Origin: Chrysophaeum taylorii
Lineage: Eukaryota; Sar; Pelagophyceae; Pelagomonadales; Pelagomonadaceae
Assembly (NCBI GenBank): GCA_029834535.1
Contig: JAQMWT010000006.1
Coordinates: 62,001 to 126,000 of the forward strand
Direction: 5' to 3'
Length of the DNA: 64,000 bases
Position numbers and translations under genes: made by a program. The notes beneath the pieces were generated by a model. The model was not told where the DNA came from, did not search any database, and saw nothing but the letters and a program-made list of their open reading frames with translations. Shown in pieces: positions 43,977 to 54,630 of this stretch. Numbering within the stretch: position 1 is the first letter of the stretch; each line of letters begins with the position of its first letter.

Positions 43977-44841
43977 GATCCGTTAACGGACGGCTGCGTC
44001 AGCTTAACGGACAGCATCCAATTTGTTCTCTCCGATTCTCAAAACTATTTGGCTCCCGATAAACTATTACACGACTTTCGAAAAAGTAACTATTACAGCA
44101 CCACTCCCTGATAAACTATTACGTAACTCCCACAAAACGACTATATACTTCGCCGACGAACACGCACGTAAGGGTATCGACTCCCACAAAACGACTATAT
44201 ACTTAGCCAACGGACACGCACCTAAAGTACTGACTCCCACAAGACAACTATATACTTAGCGAACGGACACGCACCTAAAGCACTCACTCCCACAAAACGC
44301 CGACGAACACGCACGTAAGGGTATCGACTCCCACAAAACGACTATATACTTCCCCGACGAACACGCACCTAAAGTACTGACTCCCACAAGACAACTATAT
44401 ACTTAGCGAACGGACACGCATCTAAAGTACTCACTCCCACAAAACAACTATATACTTCGCCGACGAACACGCACGTAAAGGTATCGACTCCCACAAAACA
44501 ACTATATACTTCGCCGACGAACACGCACCTAAAGGTATCGACTCCCACAAAACAACTATATACTTCGCCGACGAACACGCACGTAAAGGTATCGACTCCC
44601 ACAAAACGACTATATACTTAGCCAACGGACACGCACCTAAAGGTATCGACTCCCACAAAACAACTATATACTTTGCCAACGGACACGCACCTAAAGTACT
44701 CACTCCCACAAAGCAACTATATACTTCGCCAACGGACACGCACCTAAAGTACTGACTCCCACAAACCGACTATATACTTAGCGAACGGACACGTAGGGTA
44801 CTGCGGCCCCAGAATTACTATTCGCCAAACGGCCTACAGTA
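43977..44841 (-). repeat. Right terminal inverted repeat
   Basis: 865 bp, reverse complement of the left arm from GATCCGTTAACGGACGGCTG outward. About twelve 54-bp units. One unit near 44,290-44,340 has an internal deletion. The arms differ in unit number, as expected from unequal repeat expansion. Confidence 0.9.
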
Positions 44842-44855
44842 GAAACGATATAATA

Positions 44856-45180
44856 ACTAACTTAACTAACTTCAGACCTCTCCCGAGCATGGGAGCCAGG
44901 CCGGACCGGCAGGAGCCGGTGCGGAATCACAGAGGAAAATCACGCAGTTGGGGCAGGGCGACGGACGAGGACGGACTTGTTGATGGTGGACCGCCACTGC
45001 GCGCGGTCTTGTGCGAGGTTGTGCAAAAGCGTCGCAGGCCGCGGACGTGTTGGTCCACGAACAATCGACCTGTCCGTCGCGTTCTGCCCAACCGAGCGAA
45101 CCCCATCCCAGCGCGGACTTTCCGGGTGCTAACCGGCCAGCCCGGGAGGCGAGCAGGCACCGTCTCACTCCGGGACATAT
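44856..45180 (-). mobile_element. S1 copy with 13-bp target-site duplication
   Basis: Flanked by AAACGATATAATA at 44843-44855 and 45181-45193. 5'-truncated (its 5' side at 45,180). It landed across the right target-site duplication of the DNA transposon, so it came later. Confidence 0.9.
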
Positions 45181-45257
45181 AAACGATATAATATCAAAAT
45201 AATATCGATATAAAACGAAATTATATTTTGGCCCGTTATAAAAAACGTTTCAAGCTG

Positions 45258-45526
45258 TGAGGAAGCTATGACACTTACCCCTGCACCACGTATCCAGTAT
45301 CCATACGTCTTTAAATGTCGACTGCTAAGAGGGGGGGGTGTGTGTGGGGAGCATGAAGGATGTGGGTGGGTTTGTGGGGTATGAGGGATGTGCCTGACGG
45401 GCGGAGATAAGTACGCGGGACCTAGTCGGGGTCATCGCCGAGGCGTGGGGCAGGCGAAGAGAGGACGGGCCCCGCCCATACGTCTTTCTCTTATCGCTAG
45501 TCTAACGCCTCATTCCATTCGTAACA
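45258..45526 (+). repeat. 5' LTR, split by an S2 insertion
   Basis: Starts TGAGGAAGCTATGACACTTA, ends CATTCGTAACA (TG...CA). Removing the insert 45313-45475 and one copy of its target-site duplication leaves 94 bp identical to the 3' LTR. Confidence 0.9.
45313..45475 (-). mobile_element. S2 unit inserted in the LTR
   Basis: Flanked by CCATACGTCTTT at 45301-45312 and 45476-45487 (12 bp). Starts AAATGTCGACTGCTAAGAGG and stops at GACGGGCCCCGC, so it is truncated at the end distal to the presumed tail. Confidence 0.85.
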
Positions 45527-45540
45527 TGGTACCAGGTGTC
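45527..45540 (+). promoter_or_regulatory. Primer-binding site of the copia element
   Basis: TGGTACCAGGTG begins directly after the LTR. TGG pairs with the universal CCA end of tRNA, and TGGTAxCAG is the usual PBS start for elements primed by initiator-Met tRNA. The exact tRNA is not proven. Confidence 0.6.
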
Positions 45541-45634
45541 GTCGGCGGTCGAACGACTGCTTGACTTCACGGATAACGGCGACTCCTCCTCGGCTTCAGT
45601 TCATTGCTACGTGTTCGGTTCATTATCGTTTATC

Positions 45635-48600
45635 ATGTCCTCGATCGAAATTAAGGATAGCAAGCTTTCGCACAAACTTGATGCCTTCAGCGGTGCGCGA
45701 CATCTTTTCCACCACTGGCCACGTCGTCTCGCGAACATGATCATCTCTACCGGCGATCACATTATCTCGACCAACGATCCTTGGACTAGCATCTCAGCAT
45801 CTCGCTGCTCTGAAGAAGACTTTCGCGTCAAGCAACAACGTTGATATCTATGACAACCGGGACATGAACTTCACGCGAACAACATGCCAACCGCGACATG
45901 AACTTCACGCGACTTTACAAGCGCATTACCGATGTCTACATGGGCCGTGGGGATCGCGTAGCGAACTTCCTTAACAAGTTCATCACTGGTGTTCAAGTTG
46001 CTCGGCATCATCAAGATTCCCCTGACGCACATGCATTGCAATTGCTTCAGACGAAAATCCCCGACTCGCTCTTGTCTAAGGATCTCATTGCACTTGATCC
46101 TAAACTGCGCACATATGATGGTTTCGTTGATCGCCTCCACAGTAAAGTTTTTGATTATCTTCAGACCAAGTCTGCGCATGTCCATGCCACGTTCCGTGAA
46201 AGTCCCCGTCATCGTGAACGTTCTAACTTTTGCGGTCGTCATCCTTCTGATAAGTACTTTCATCGCTTCAATGCTTTGCGCTCTCAACAACGTTCTAGCC
46301 CACGCCCCCCCTTTTCGATCATCATTTCGTAACCCACCTTCATCTTCACGTGGTTTCCATCGCAAGCGCCCACGCCATACTGATCTTTGTCACTTTTGTG
46401 GTATTCCTGGCCATCACCAGAAAGATTGTCATAAGCGCCAGCGCTATTTGCTCTCACAAGCCACCGCCCGCCCTCGGCTTCAACACCAATACCCACGTCG
46501 GTCAAATTCCCAATACCCATCTCGGTCCAATCCCCAATACCCACCTAGGCCCCATCCACCCTTCTACCAACACCATCTTTCCGCCCCCATTCCACCCTTG
46601 CCTCCATCTCAATCCTCTCCGCCGCTCCTTGCGCTGCCACCCTCCACCACACGCTCTGTCCCGCCTTCCACCGCTGTCACCCTTCCTGACCCATCCCTTT
46701 CTGCACCTACCTACCCCTCTTACAATTTCCATCTTCTTTCCATCTCTCCCTCCATTCACCAAGTCCTTTACTCCACCAATGCCCTTACCGCTTTGCTCAC
46801 CGCTCGTGAGCGCGACTACCTTCACAGCACCAACCTTCGTCTCGTTGTCTATGATACCGGCGCCAACGTCAACCTTTTTAACTCTCCCGCTGGTTTCACT
46901 GACCTTGACAACAGTCAACAGCATTCCATCACTTCTGCTATCGGCACTGGCTCTGTTTCTTGTTCTGGCACTGCTCACTTAACGTTCCCTTCAATTGGTC
47001 CTCTTGACAATCGTGGTCTTCCTTCTCCTGCACCCACTCTTTCCGCCCCTCATGGTATACATGTCGCGTTCCCGCATACCCTCATCTCTCCTGGCCTTGG
47101 TGACAAACGGATTCTTTCGGATCATGCCCTTGAACAAGTTGGTTACGATTGCCACACCATTCAGGCCGTTGGCCCTGCTTATCCGCAACGTATTTTACGT
47201 CACCGCCAAACGCATTACATTATTCCCCTGCTTCGTCGCTGTGGTCTTCTTTTGATCGTCTGTTGGATCGGCAATACGACCGCTGCGCCCTACGCGGACT
47301 ACGTTTCGCCTTTTGTGGCATTTTCTTCTTGCCCCCGTGTCAATGACCCTTGTGCGTTTCCCGCTGTGTCTCAACGCACTCAACTTACCTTCGACCTTTG
47401 GCATGCTCGTCTTGGTCATTATAGTCCTCCCTATCTTCGGCGTTTGTCTTCTCTTGCTGTTGGCGCACCGTTTTTCCCGAGCTCCGCGTCGCTTTCTTTT
47501 TGTCCTGCTTGTGCTCTCGGTAAAATGCACGCTGCGCGTGTTGGCCAACGTAAAGCTCATGCTTCCGCTTCCACTTCGCCTCCTTCCTCCGAGCCTTTGT
47601 CTCGTCCACGTGCCGTTGCGCCCTACCTTATTATCCACGCCGATCTCATGTTTGCCGGCGTCCCATCCTTCATATATCAAGATCGCGCGATCCTCACGTT
47701 TGTCGATGATCATACGCGCCGCCGCACGCGTTACTTTGCTCCACGACACGATGCCCTTACGAACGCTCGTCAACTCGAACTTTTTCTGTCTACCGTGGTT
47801 CGCCCATTCGGATATCGCATTGCCCTCATCTACACCGATCGTGACCGCTCTCTTATGGGCCAATTCGAAACCTTCTGTCTGGGCAACAATATTTGCCCTT
47901 AAGCGCGCTCCGGCGGCACAGTCCAAAACTTCACAGGCGCACGCTTTTTCCGGTGTTGTGGAACGCTCTCATCGCGCAACCGCTGATATTACTCGCACTC
48001 TTTTGGTACATGCGCACCGTCCACCTGATTTTTGGCGTTGGGCCATGGAAACGGCTGACTTCATCTCTGAGCGTATGCCAAATGCCTCTAATCCTGGATA
48101 TATGACGCCATACGAAATGCTACATGAAACTTTACCGCGTGTCGATTTTCTTCGTGTTTGGGGCTGTCCTGCTGCAATTCTTACTGGCGACAAATGGCCT
48201 ACCAAAGCTATAACCGGTATCTTCATTGGGTATCCCTCTGCAGGCCCTGGATATCGCATATTGCTTCAACGCCCCACAGGTCCTGTCATCCACACCTCGA
48301 TTGATGTTGTTTTTGACGAAAATTTCGCTCTGCGTAAGTCACTGTCCACTCAACCCCTTCCTCCGTCTCTAGTGGATTCTCGTTTTCCTGACTTGTTTTA
48401 TCACGTCCCTCGTTTATCTTCGGCCGTGGGCCCCATGTCTTCTGTTTTTGATGCTCCGGAGCCGGCCTTATCGGGACTGATCATCCCTGAAACAACTCAA
48501 CCGTCACTGAATACACTGTTACCGGACAATACGAAACGTGCACCATTACGTCGTGCCAAACGGGGCCGACCGCGCAAAGTCGACCAACGCGCGTTACAAC

Positions 48601-50465
48601 AACCAACAAACTTTTATACGGGCCATTCTGTTTCATCCTGTCACAATGTCGATACGGGCCATTCTGTTTCCTCCTGTCACGATGTTGATTCTGTTTCCTC
48701 TGTCGCTTCTGTTTCCTCCTGTAACTCTTTGTATGTCTCTTCTGTTAGCTTTCGTTTGTTAGTTCATTATGTCTTCCTTCCCCTTTGTTTAGCTAACACC
48801 CTTGTTGATCCCTATGCACACGTTTATTACTCTGCTTCCGAAGAAATGTCTCAGTATTCAGACCTTGACGAAACTACTATTACTTCCACCCATTTACGTG
48901 AAGCTTTAGCTCCGACCAATCCTGAGCGTCCTGGCTGGTTGCAAGCCATCGCTAAAGAATACAGCTCTCTTGGTCTGCTTGGTTGCTGGGATGTTATTCG
49001 CCTTCCTTCGACTTTTTCTGGCAACATTTGTACCCTCAAGTGGATCCTCCGCAAGAAGTATGACTCTGGCCGCTTCAAATCGTACAAGGCTCGCCTAGTC
49101 GTCCGCGGTTACACCCAGGTTCACGGCATTGATTATCATGACACCTACTCACGGGTTGCCAACATCGCCACGATCCGTTTCTTTCTAACCTTTGTCGCTG
49201 TTCATGACTGGGATTTGCACAAGTTGGATGTCAGCTCCGCTTTTATTCAAGCTCCCAATGACGAAGACATCAGTGTCTGGCCACCCGAAGGCTATGCTCC
49301 TCGCCAACCCACGGATGGTTCCAAAATCGTTTACAAGCTCCGCCGCTCTTGGTATGGGTGCAAACAAGCTTGTCGCAATTGGTGGCTTTATTTGGAACGC
49401 TTCCTTCTCAATGATTGTGGCTTCGTCCGCGGATCTGGTGACACTTGCCACTACAAGCTCGTGCTCAATTCTACCGCTGTGCTCCGTCTCGTTTTAGTCT
49501 TTGATGATCTTCTTGTGGCGCACCCTCGTCATTGCATTGGCCATTACCAAGCCTTTTTCCCCCGTTTCCGCGCTTTCACTGACGTCAATGAACTTGATCT
49601 CACCTCTTACGTTGGTCTTCGCATTACGCGTGATCGCCCTCGGAGAACCCTCACTCTTGACCAATCCCATGCTATCCGTGAAATCCTTACCGAACATCGC
49701 TTCATCAACAGTAAACCCGAACTCACTCCCGCTCCCAAAGGTCTTCATCTTTCTGCGGCTGATTGTCCTACTCCTGGTTCTCCAGATCACATTTTCATGG
49801 CACGCATCCCTTTTCGCCGTATTGTTGGCTGTGTCCTCTTCATCTCCATCATGACTCGCCCTGATATCACTTGGTTCGTCAATCAGTGTGCGGGTTTTTC
49901 CCACTATCCTGGTAAACCCCACTGGCACGCTTTATCCCACACTCTGCGTTATCTCAACGGTTCTCAGGATCTTGCCCTTATTCTTGGTCGCGATTCTACC
50001 CTTCGTCTCTGTTGTTATTCCGACTCCAGCTGGGCCGACGACCCTGATGACCGCCACTCGACAACTGGTTTTTGTTTTCTCCTTGCTGGCTCTATGATAG
50101 CCTACTGCTCCCGCTCGCAGTACTTACTTGCCCGCTCTTCTCTTGAAGCTGAATTGCTCGCTCTTTACGCTGCTCCTGCTGAGCTCTCTTGGCTTCTCAA
50201 ACTTTTTGATGACTTTGATCTCCCTCGTCACACGGTCCCAATGTATGTTGATAATAGCACGACCGTCACCCAAGTCCGTCTCCAATGTCTCACACGGCGC
50301 ACCCGCCATATTGACATTCGCTTTTACAGTACCGCCGAATATCATCGCAACCACATCATTGATCTCAAACACATACCCCGCCTTCACAATCTTAGCGACA
50401 TTTTCACCCGCAGTACGGAAGCTCCTTCCTTCCTCCGGCTTCGTGCTCTTTACCTCACTTCGTGA
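45635..50465 (+). pseudogene. copia Gag-Pol with frameshifts
   Basis: Gag starts at ATG 45635 (MSSIEIKDSKLSHKLDAFSG) and stops at 45844. A ~33-bp duplication (CATGAACTTCACGCGA at about 45,865 and 45,898) and a C7 run (46305-46311) shift the frame. Landmarks: zinc knuckle CHFCGIPGHHQKDC (46388-46429), protease YDTGANVNLF (about 46,850), pre-integrase WHARLGHYSPPYLRRL...CPAC (about 47,400-47,520), integrase HADLM, FVDDHTR and, after a frameshift at CCC near 47,895, GVVERSHR. RT has KARLVVRGYTQVHGIDYHDT and LVFDDLLVA, where YVDD would be usual. RNase H has YSDSSWADD and SLEAELLAL. TGA at 50463-50465. Its codon use is T/C-rich, unlike the host genes. Confidence 0.85.
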
Positions 50466-50649
50466 TCTTCGCCCTGATCTCTGTTGTTTTTCTTTCTTGC
50501 CACAATGCCTCTATGACGTCTCCTCAAAGCTTCTCCTCTGTGAGCGTCTCACTTACCCTTTCTTTTTTTCCTTTTTCTTTCTTTTTCCAGCACCTATATG
50601 AGGACCTCACTTACCTCTTTTCCCTTTTCTTTCTTTTCCAGCACCTGCG
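50466..50649. other. Pyrimidine-rich segment before the 3' LTR
   Basis: Two direct copies of a CTTTTTC/TTTTCC...CCAGCACCT block, each followed by a GAGGA-containing stretch. No purine-rich polypurine tract is seen next to the 3' LTR, where one is expected. Confidence 0.6.
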
Positions 50650-50743
50650 TGAGGAAGCTATGACACTTACCCCTGCACCACGTATCCAGTATCCATACGT
50701 CTTTCTCTTATCGCTAGTCTAACGCCTCATTCCATTCGTAACA
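50650..50743 (+). repeat. 3' LTR of the copia element
   Basis: 94 bp, TGAGGAAGCT...TTCGTAACA, identical to the reconstructed 5' LTR. Confidence 0.9.
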
Positions 50744-50750
50744 CAAGCTG

Positions 50751-53700
50751 TTCAATATACAGAGCACCCTGCTTTAGATGACGAGGAGAAGCTGATGATG
50801 AAGCATCTAATCTCGTATTCGTGGGCAATTCCCGATGATGTGATGAGACCTGCTGATTCACCTGAAGTGACGCTCGGGTTCAAAGAAGAGAAACCGACTC
50901 CCGTCAAAATCTCGCCATATCGGTTGTCGAAAGAAAAGATTGAATGTTTGCGGATGCAGATTGAAGAATGGGCCCGAGACGGAGTTATTCGTCCTGCGAA
51001 TTCTCCATGGGGTTTCCCTATTTTGATGTTGCCTAAGAAAGGTGCTGAGCCTGGCACTTCCAATGCTTACAGGGCAGCTGTCGACCTACGGCGCCTCAAC
51101 GCATTGCTCAAGGATGATAGCTGGCCGAGTGTGAGCATGGCTGACGCGTTGATGTTTCTCATCGATAAGTTCCGTCGTTCCAGTTTGGATATTCGTTGGG
51201 GCTATCACAATTTACGATTGTCGCTAGATGCACAAGATGTGGTCACCTTCACTAGTCCTCTGGGAGCGTTTAGCTACATGCGTCTACCTTTGGGAGTCAA
51301 ACCAGCCGGAAGTTTGTTCCGTAAGCAGCTGAACACTGACTTGTCGAAATGGCTATATCGTGATCAAGTGGCATATATCGACGATATTCTCGCGGGTCAC
51401 ACAGATACAAAGAATCACTTGCAGTGCCTTGTGCAAGTTATTCCCCATCTCGCCTTGAAAGGGCACAGCGCCAAGATCAAGAAGATCCATTTTATGCGAG
51501 AAGTCATTGAGTATTTGGGTCATTTATCCACCCCGAAGAGACTTCTTCCATCACCAAGGTCTTTAGAAGCCATCAGACACATGCCAGTTCCTGGCACTTT
51601 GTCGGATGCTGACCCTAAGAAGCAAGTGCGGTCTTTCCTTGGAATGGGGAGTTCTTGCCGGCGTTATGTAAGGAATTTTGCGAAAGTTGCAGAGCCATTA
51701 AGACAACTGACGTTGCCGGACGTGAAATTCAAGTGGACGATAGAGTGTCAGGAAGCTTGGGATACCATCATCGAGGCTATTGTCACTTCGAAGGGTGTCT
51801 ACCATCCTGATTACTCGTTGCCTTTCTACATTCGAACTGATGCTTCCGCGCATGGGTTGGGTGCTTACCTATTTCAAAAGGTACCAGTCGTTGCCGACGA
51901 TGGAAGAGAAAGAATAGAAGAGAGAGTTATTGAGTACTGGAGTCGAACCGTGCCTAAGTCGATGAGGAAGTATGATCCTCGGCGCTTGGAACTCCTCGCA
52001 GTAATCTCCGCTCTTGAAAATTTCCGATTTTATATCGAAGGTCATCAGACGAAATTAGAGACGGATCATCGTAATTTAACGTTTCTTCGGGATTCGAATC
52101 ATACGTCTGGACAGTTAGCGCGATGGGCTATGCGGCTTGCTGCGTTCGACCGGGAGCTCGGATACAAGCCTGGAAATTCCCCTGGCATGCGCATCCCGGA
52201 TTGTCTGTCGCGCAACACTATCGACAAGTTGATCGAGAAAGACGAAGACGGGGAACCAATCACCGAAGCTTATTTGATCTTCCAAGAAACCCCCACCGAT
52301 GTACCTGACACAGCCTGCTTAACCTTCTCTTCGGTGACGATGCCTATACCGACGGACAGCGGACCGACCGCAGCTATGGCAGCAGTTAGTGCGCGACAGA
52401 ATGTGCAACCGCCTCAATTCTCGTACGAGTCTGAGCCAGTTGACTCCGTCGAACGTCTTCCTTTTGCGGATCAAGCTGAGGATACGATCACTCTCGATGA
52501 GATAGCGAAAGAACAAGCTGAAGATGACACATGCAAGCGCTAACTAACTAACTAACTAACTAACTTCAGACCTCTCCCGAGCATGGGAGCCAGGCCGGAC
52601 AGGCAGGAGCCGATCCGGAATCACAGAGGAAAATCACGCAGTTGGGGCTGAGGCGAGGGACGAGGACTCGTTGATGACGGACCGCCACTGCGTGCGGTCT
52701 TGTGCGAAGTCGTGCAAAAGCGTCGCAGGCCGCAAACGTGTTGATCCACGAACAATCGACCTGTCCGTCGCGTTCTGCCCAACCGAGCAAACCCCATCCC
52801 AGCGCGGACTATCCGGGTGCTAACCGGCCAGCCCGGGAGGCGAGCAGGCAACGTCTCACGCCGGGACGGCCGGGGCCGCCGCAGGGAGCAAGCGTGTTAG
52901 GCGCCGTCCTCCATCGCAACCAACGGTTAGCGATCTAAGGGTTAGGGTTGCAAGCGCATCAGACGAAATCTCGATTCTGAACAGAAAGATCAAGACGAGC
53001 AGTCATCCGTACCGTATGAAGTTGATAACAACGTGCTGTATAAGGTCGATGATTCGGATTTTCAACGTCTAATTGTGGTCCCTGAGTCGATGCGAAAGCG
53101 TGTAGTCGCCATGCATCACCGAGGATTGTTCGGAGGCCATGTAGGACGAGACTCCACAGCGAATCAAATCTTAGAACGGTATTGGTGGCCAAACGTCTCA
53201 TCATCAGTTAATGAGCTCGTCAATGCCTTCATTATTTGCCAGAAGATTCGATTCACCATGCCTAAGCGTCATGGCTTGCTCTGTCAACCGAGTCGCGTCG
53301 GAGATTGCTATGTCCTAGGTATGGATCTGATTGGACCTCTGCGAGGCGCTGACCTGTACACGTACATACTCGCGATGTACGATGCAGCGTCGCATTTCTT
53401 GAAATTGGCTCTGATTAATACTAAACATGATTATTCAATTTTGAGCGCGCTTGTGGACAAGATTTTACTTGAGGGGTGTCTCCCACGGTGCATAGTCACG
53501 GATAATGGAAATGAGTTTGCGAACAGGTTATTTCGCACGTTTGTTCGTCAATTCAACGTACGTTATCGTACTACCCTTCCGTATCACCCTCAGAGTAACC
53601 ACACTGAACGTGTCACCCGATTTATCAAAGCCTTCTTGCGAGCTGCGATCGATGAACAGCGTCAGCCAGATTGGTCGAATTTGCTCCCATATGTGGCATT

Positions 53701-54595
53701 CATGTACAATAGGATGTACATTCCGGGAACGAAGATTTCACCTTTCATGATGCGTACTGGCAAGCAACCCCTGTTACCACCCGATTACAATCTTTTGAGT
53801 GAACAGCGTGATCTACCGCAATCACGTCATCAGATTTTGGTGGACTTTAAGAACAAGTTTGAATTTTATAGTCGACTCGTTACACGAGCTCACCGCAAAG
53901 CACAGGAGAGCCAAAAACTCAACTATGATGCCCACCAAATTGACCTCCAGTTTTCCGCAGGTGATTATGTTCTGCGTTTCGTGCCTTAGACGCGCCACAA
54001 GCTACGTCCCATTTGGCGCGGGCCTTACATAGTTACCAGAAAGATCTCTCCGATCGTTTACGAAATTCAGGACGTCAACGACGATGATGCTGACTCGGTT
54101 GTAGTATCTGTACAACAGATTGTGCTTTTGAAAGTGCCAACCATCGACACTTCTTCAGCCCCTCTGCATTTACCCTCGGACCGCGACCGGTTCAAATATG
54201 GTAAGTTCGCGATTTTCAGGGTGCGAGGACGATCCAACGCGTGGAAGAAGCGTATCTATGTTGCCGAAGTCTATGAAGAATATGATCATGACAATGATAC
54301 AGTTGCGCTTCACTACTATACCGATTTGGGACCGCGCGATGATCCTCGTGTTTTTGATCTTACTAAGCCTCTGGCTGAGCGACGTTTAAGACCAGAATAC
54401 AAGGACCCTGATGGAGGTAGCTTCACACGCCTACGATCAAACATGGAGGGCTGTGAACCCTGTGTGACTGATTTTCGCCCGGATGAAATCGACGTCCTCG
54501 TCAGTAACTTCGGCCTCCACAGCAACAAAGTTCCTGCTGATGTAGCTGACCGAGCTTATCGTACCATTCGTGAGCGTGACCTTCGTCGCCCTTGA
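50751..54595 (+). mobile_element. Ty3/gypsy Pol, interrupted by S1 and one TAG
   Basis: 50795-52540: RT (KISPYRLSKEKIECL, VDLRRLNALL, MRLPLGVKPAGSLFRK, YIDDILAG) and RNase H (RTDASAHGLGAYLFQ, LELLAVISALENF, LETDHRNLTFLR). After the S1 insertion the frame resumes at 52958 with the integrase zinc region (HHRGLFGGHVGR; the first Cys of H2C2 is replaced), then GMDLIGP, VTDNGNEF, LPYHPQSNHTERVTRF. A TAG at 53987-53989 lies before HKLRPIWRGPYIVTR, the usual C-terminal integrase motif, and the frame stays open to TGA 54593-54595. PPT-like AAGTAGGGGG precedes TGTGGCAG at 54631, a probable 3' LTR start. A few tens of bp of its 5' side remain at 45,194-45,250; Gag and protease are not found. Confidence 0.85.
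52541..52948 (-). mobile_element. S1 full-length copy in the gypsy Pol frame
   Basis: Target-site duplication TGCAAGCGC at 52532-52540 and 52949-52957. 408 bp, tail (TAAC)n on the left, 5' end ACCCTAACCC... on the right (in reverse). The host frame ends at a codon boundary before it and continues at a codon boundary after the duplication. Confidence 0.9.
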
Positions 54596-54630
54596 AGTCG
54601 AGGACGACTTCATCTCAAGTAGGGGGCTCC

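Larger units (their letters stand above)
38586..44841 (+). mobile_element. 6.26-kb DNA transposon with long 54-bp-repeat TIRs
   Basis: The ends are inverted copies beginning TACTGTAGGCCGTTTGGCG. Flanks are GAAAC at 38581-38585 and 44842-44846, a 5-bp target-site duplication. If the terminus is CTACTG instead, the repeat is only AAA. It contains the integrase-like transposase gene (41043-42427), minus-strand accessory frames and two S1 insertions. An integrase-type DDE enzyme plus TIRs points to the Ginger or IS3EU superfamilies; the usual duplication there is 4 or 6 bp, so the placement is tentative. The intact transposase and matching ends suggest recent activity. Confidence 0.8.
45258..50743 (+). 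mobile_element. Ty1/copia retrotransposon with 94-bp LTRs
   Basis: LTRs at 45258-45526 (interrupted) and 50650-50743. Target-site duplication CAAGCTG at 45251-45257 and 50744-50750. Gene order is zinc knuckle, protease, integrase, RT, RNase H. It is inserted in a Ty3/gypsy element. LTR identity across 94 bp argues for recent insertion, although the coding region shows frameshifts. Confidence 0.9.

Noticed and set aside
38688-44739. Repetitive 18-residue-period frames in the TIR arms
   Set aside because: The 54-bp period is a multiple of three, so stop-free frames arise automatically. The same peptide appears in both inverted arms without start context.
45898-46332. Separate small gene upstream of copia Pol
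   Set aside because: It continues Gag in another frame; the shifts are explained by a 33-bp duplication and a C7 run.
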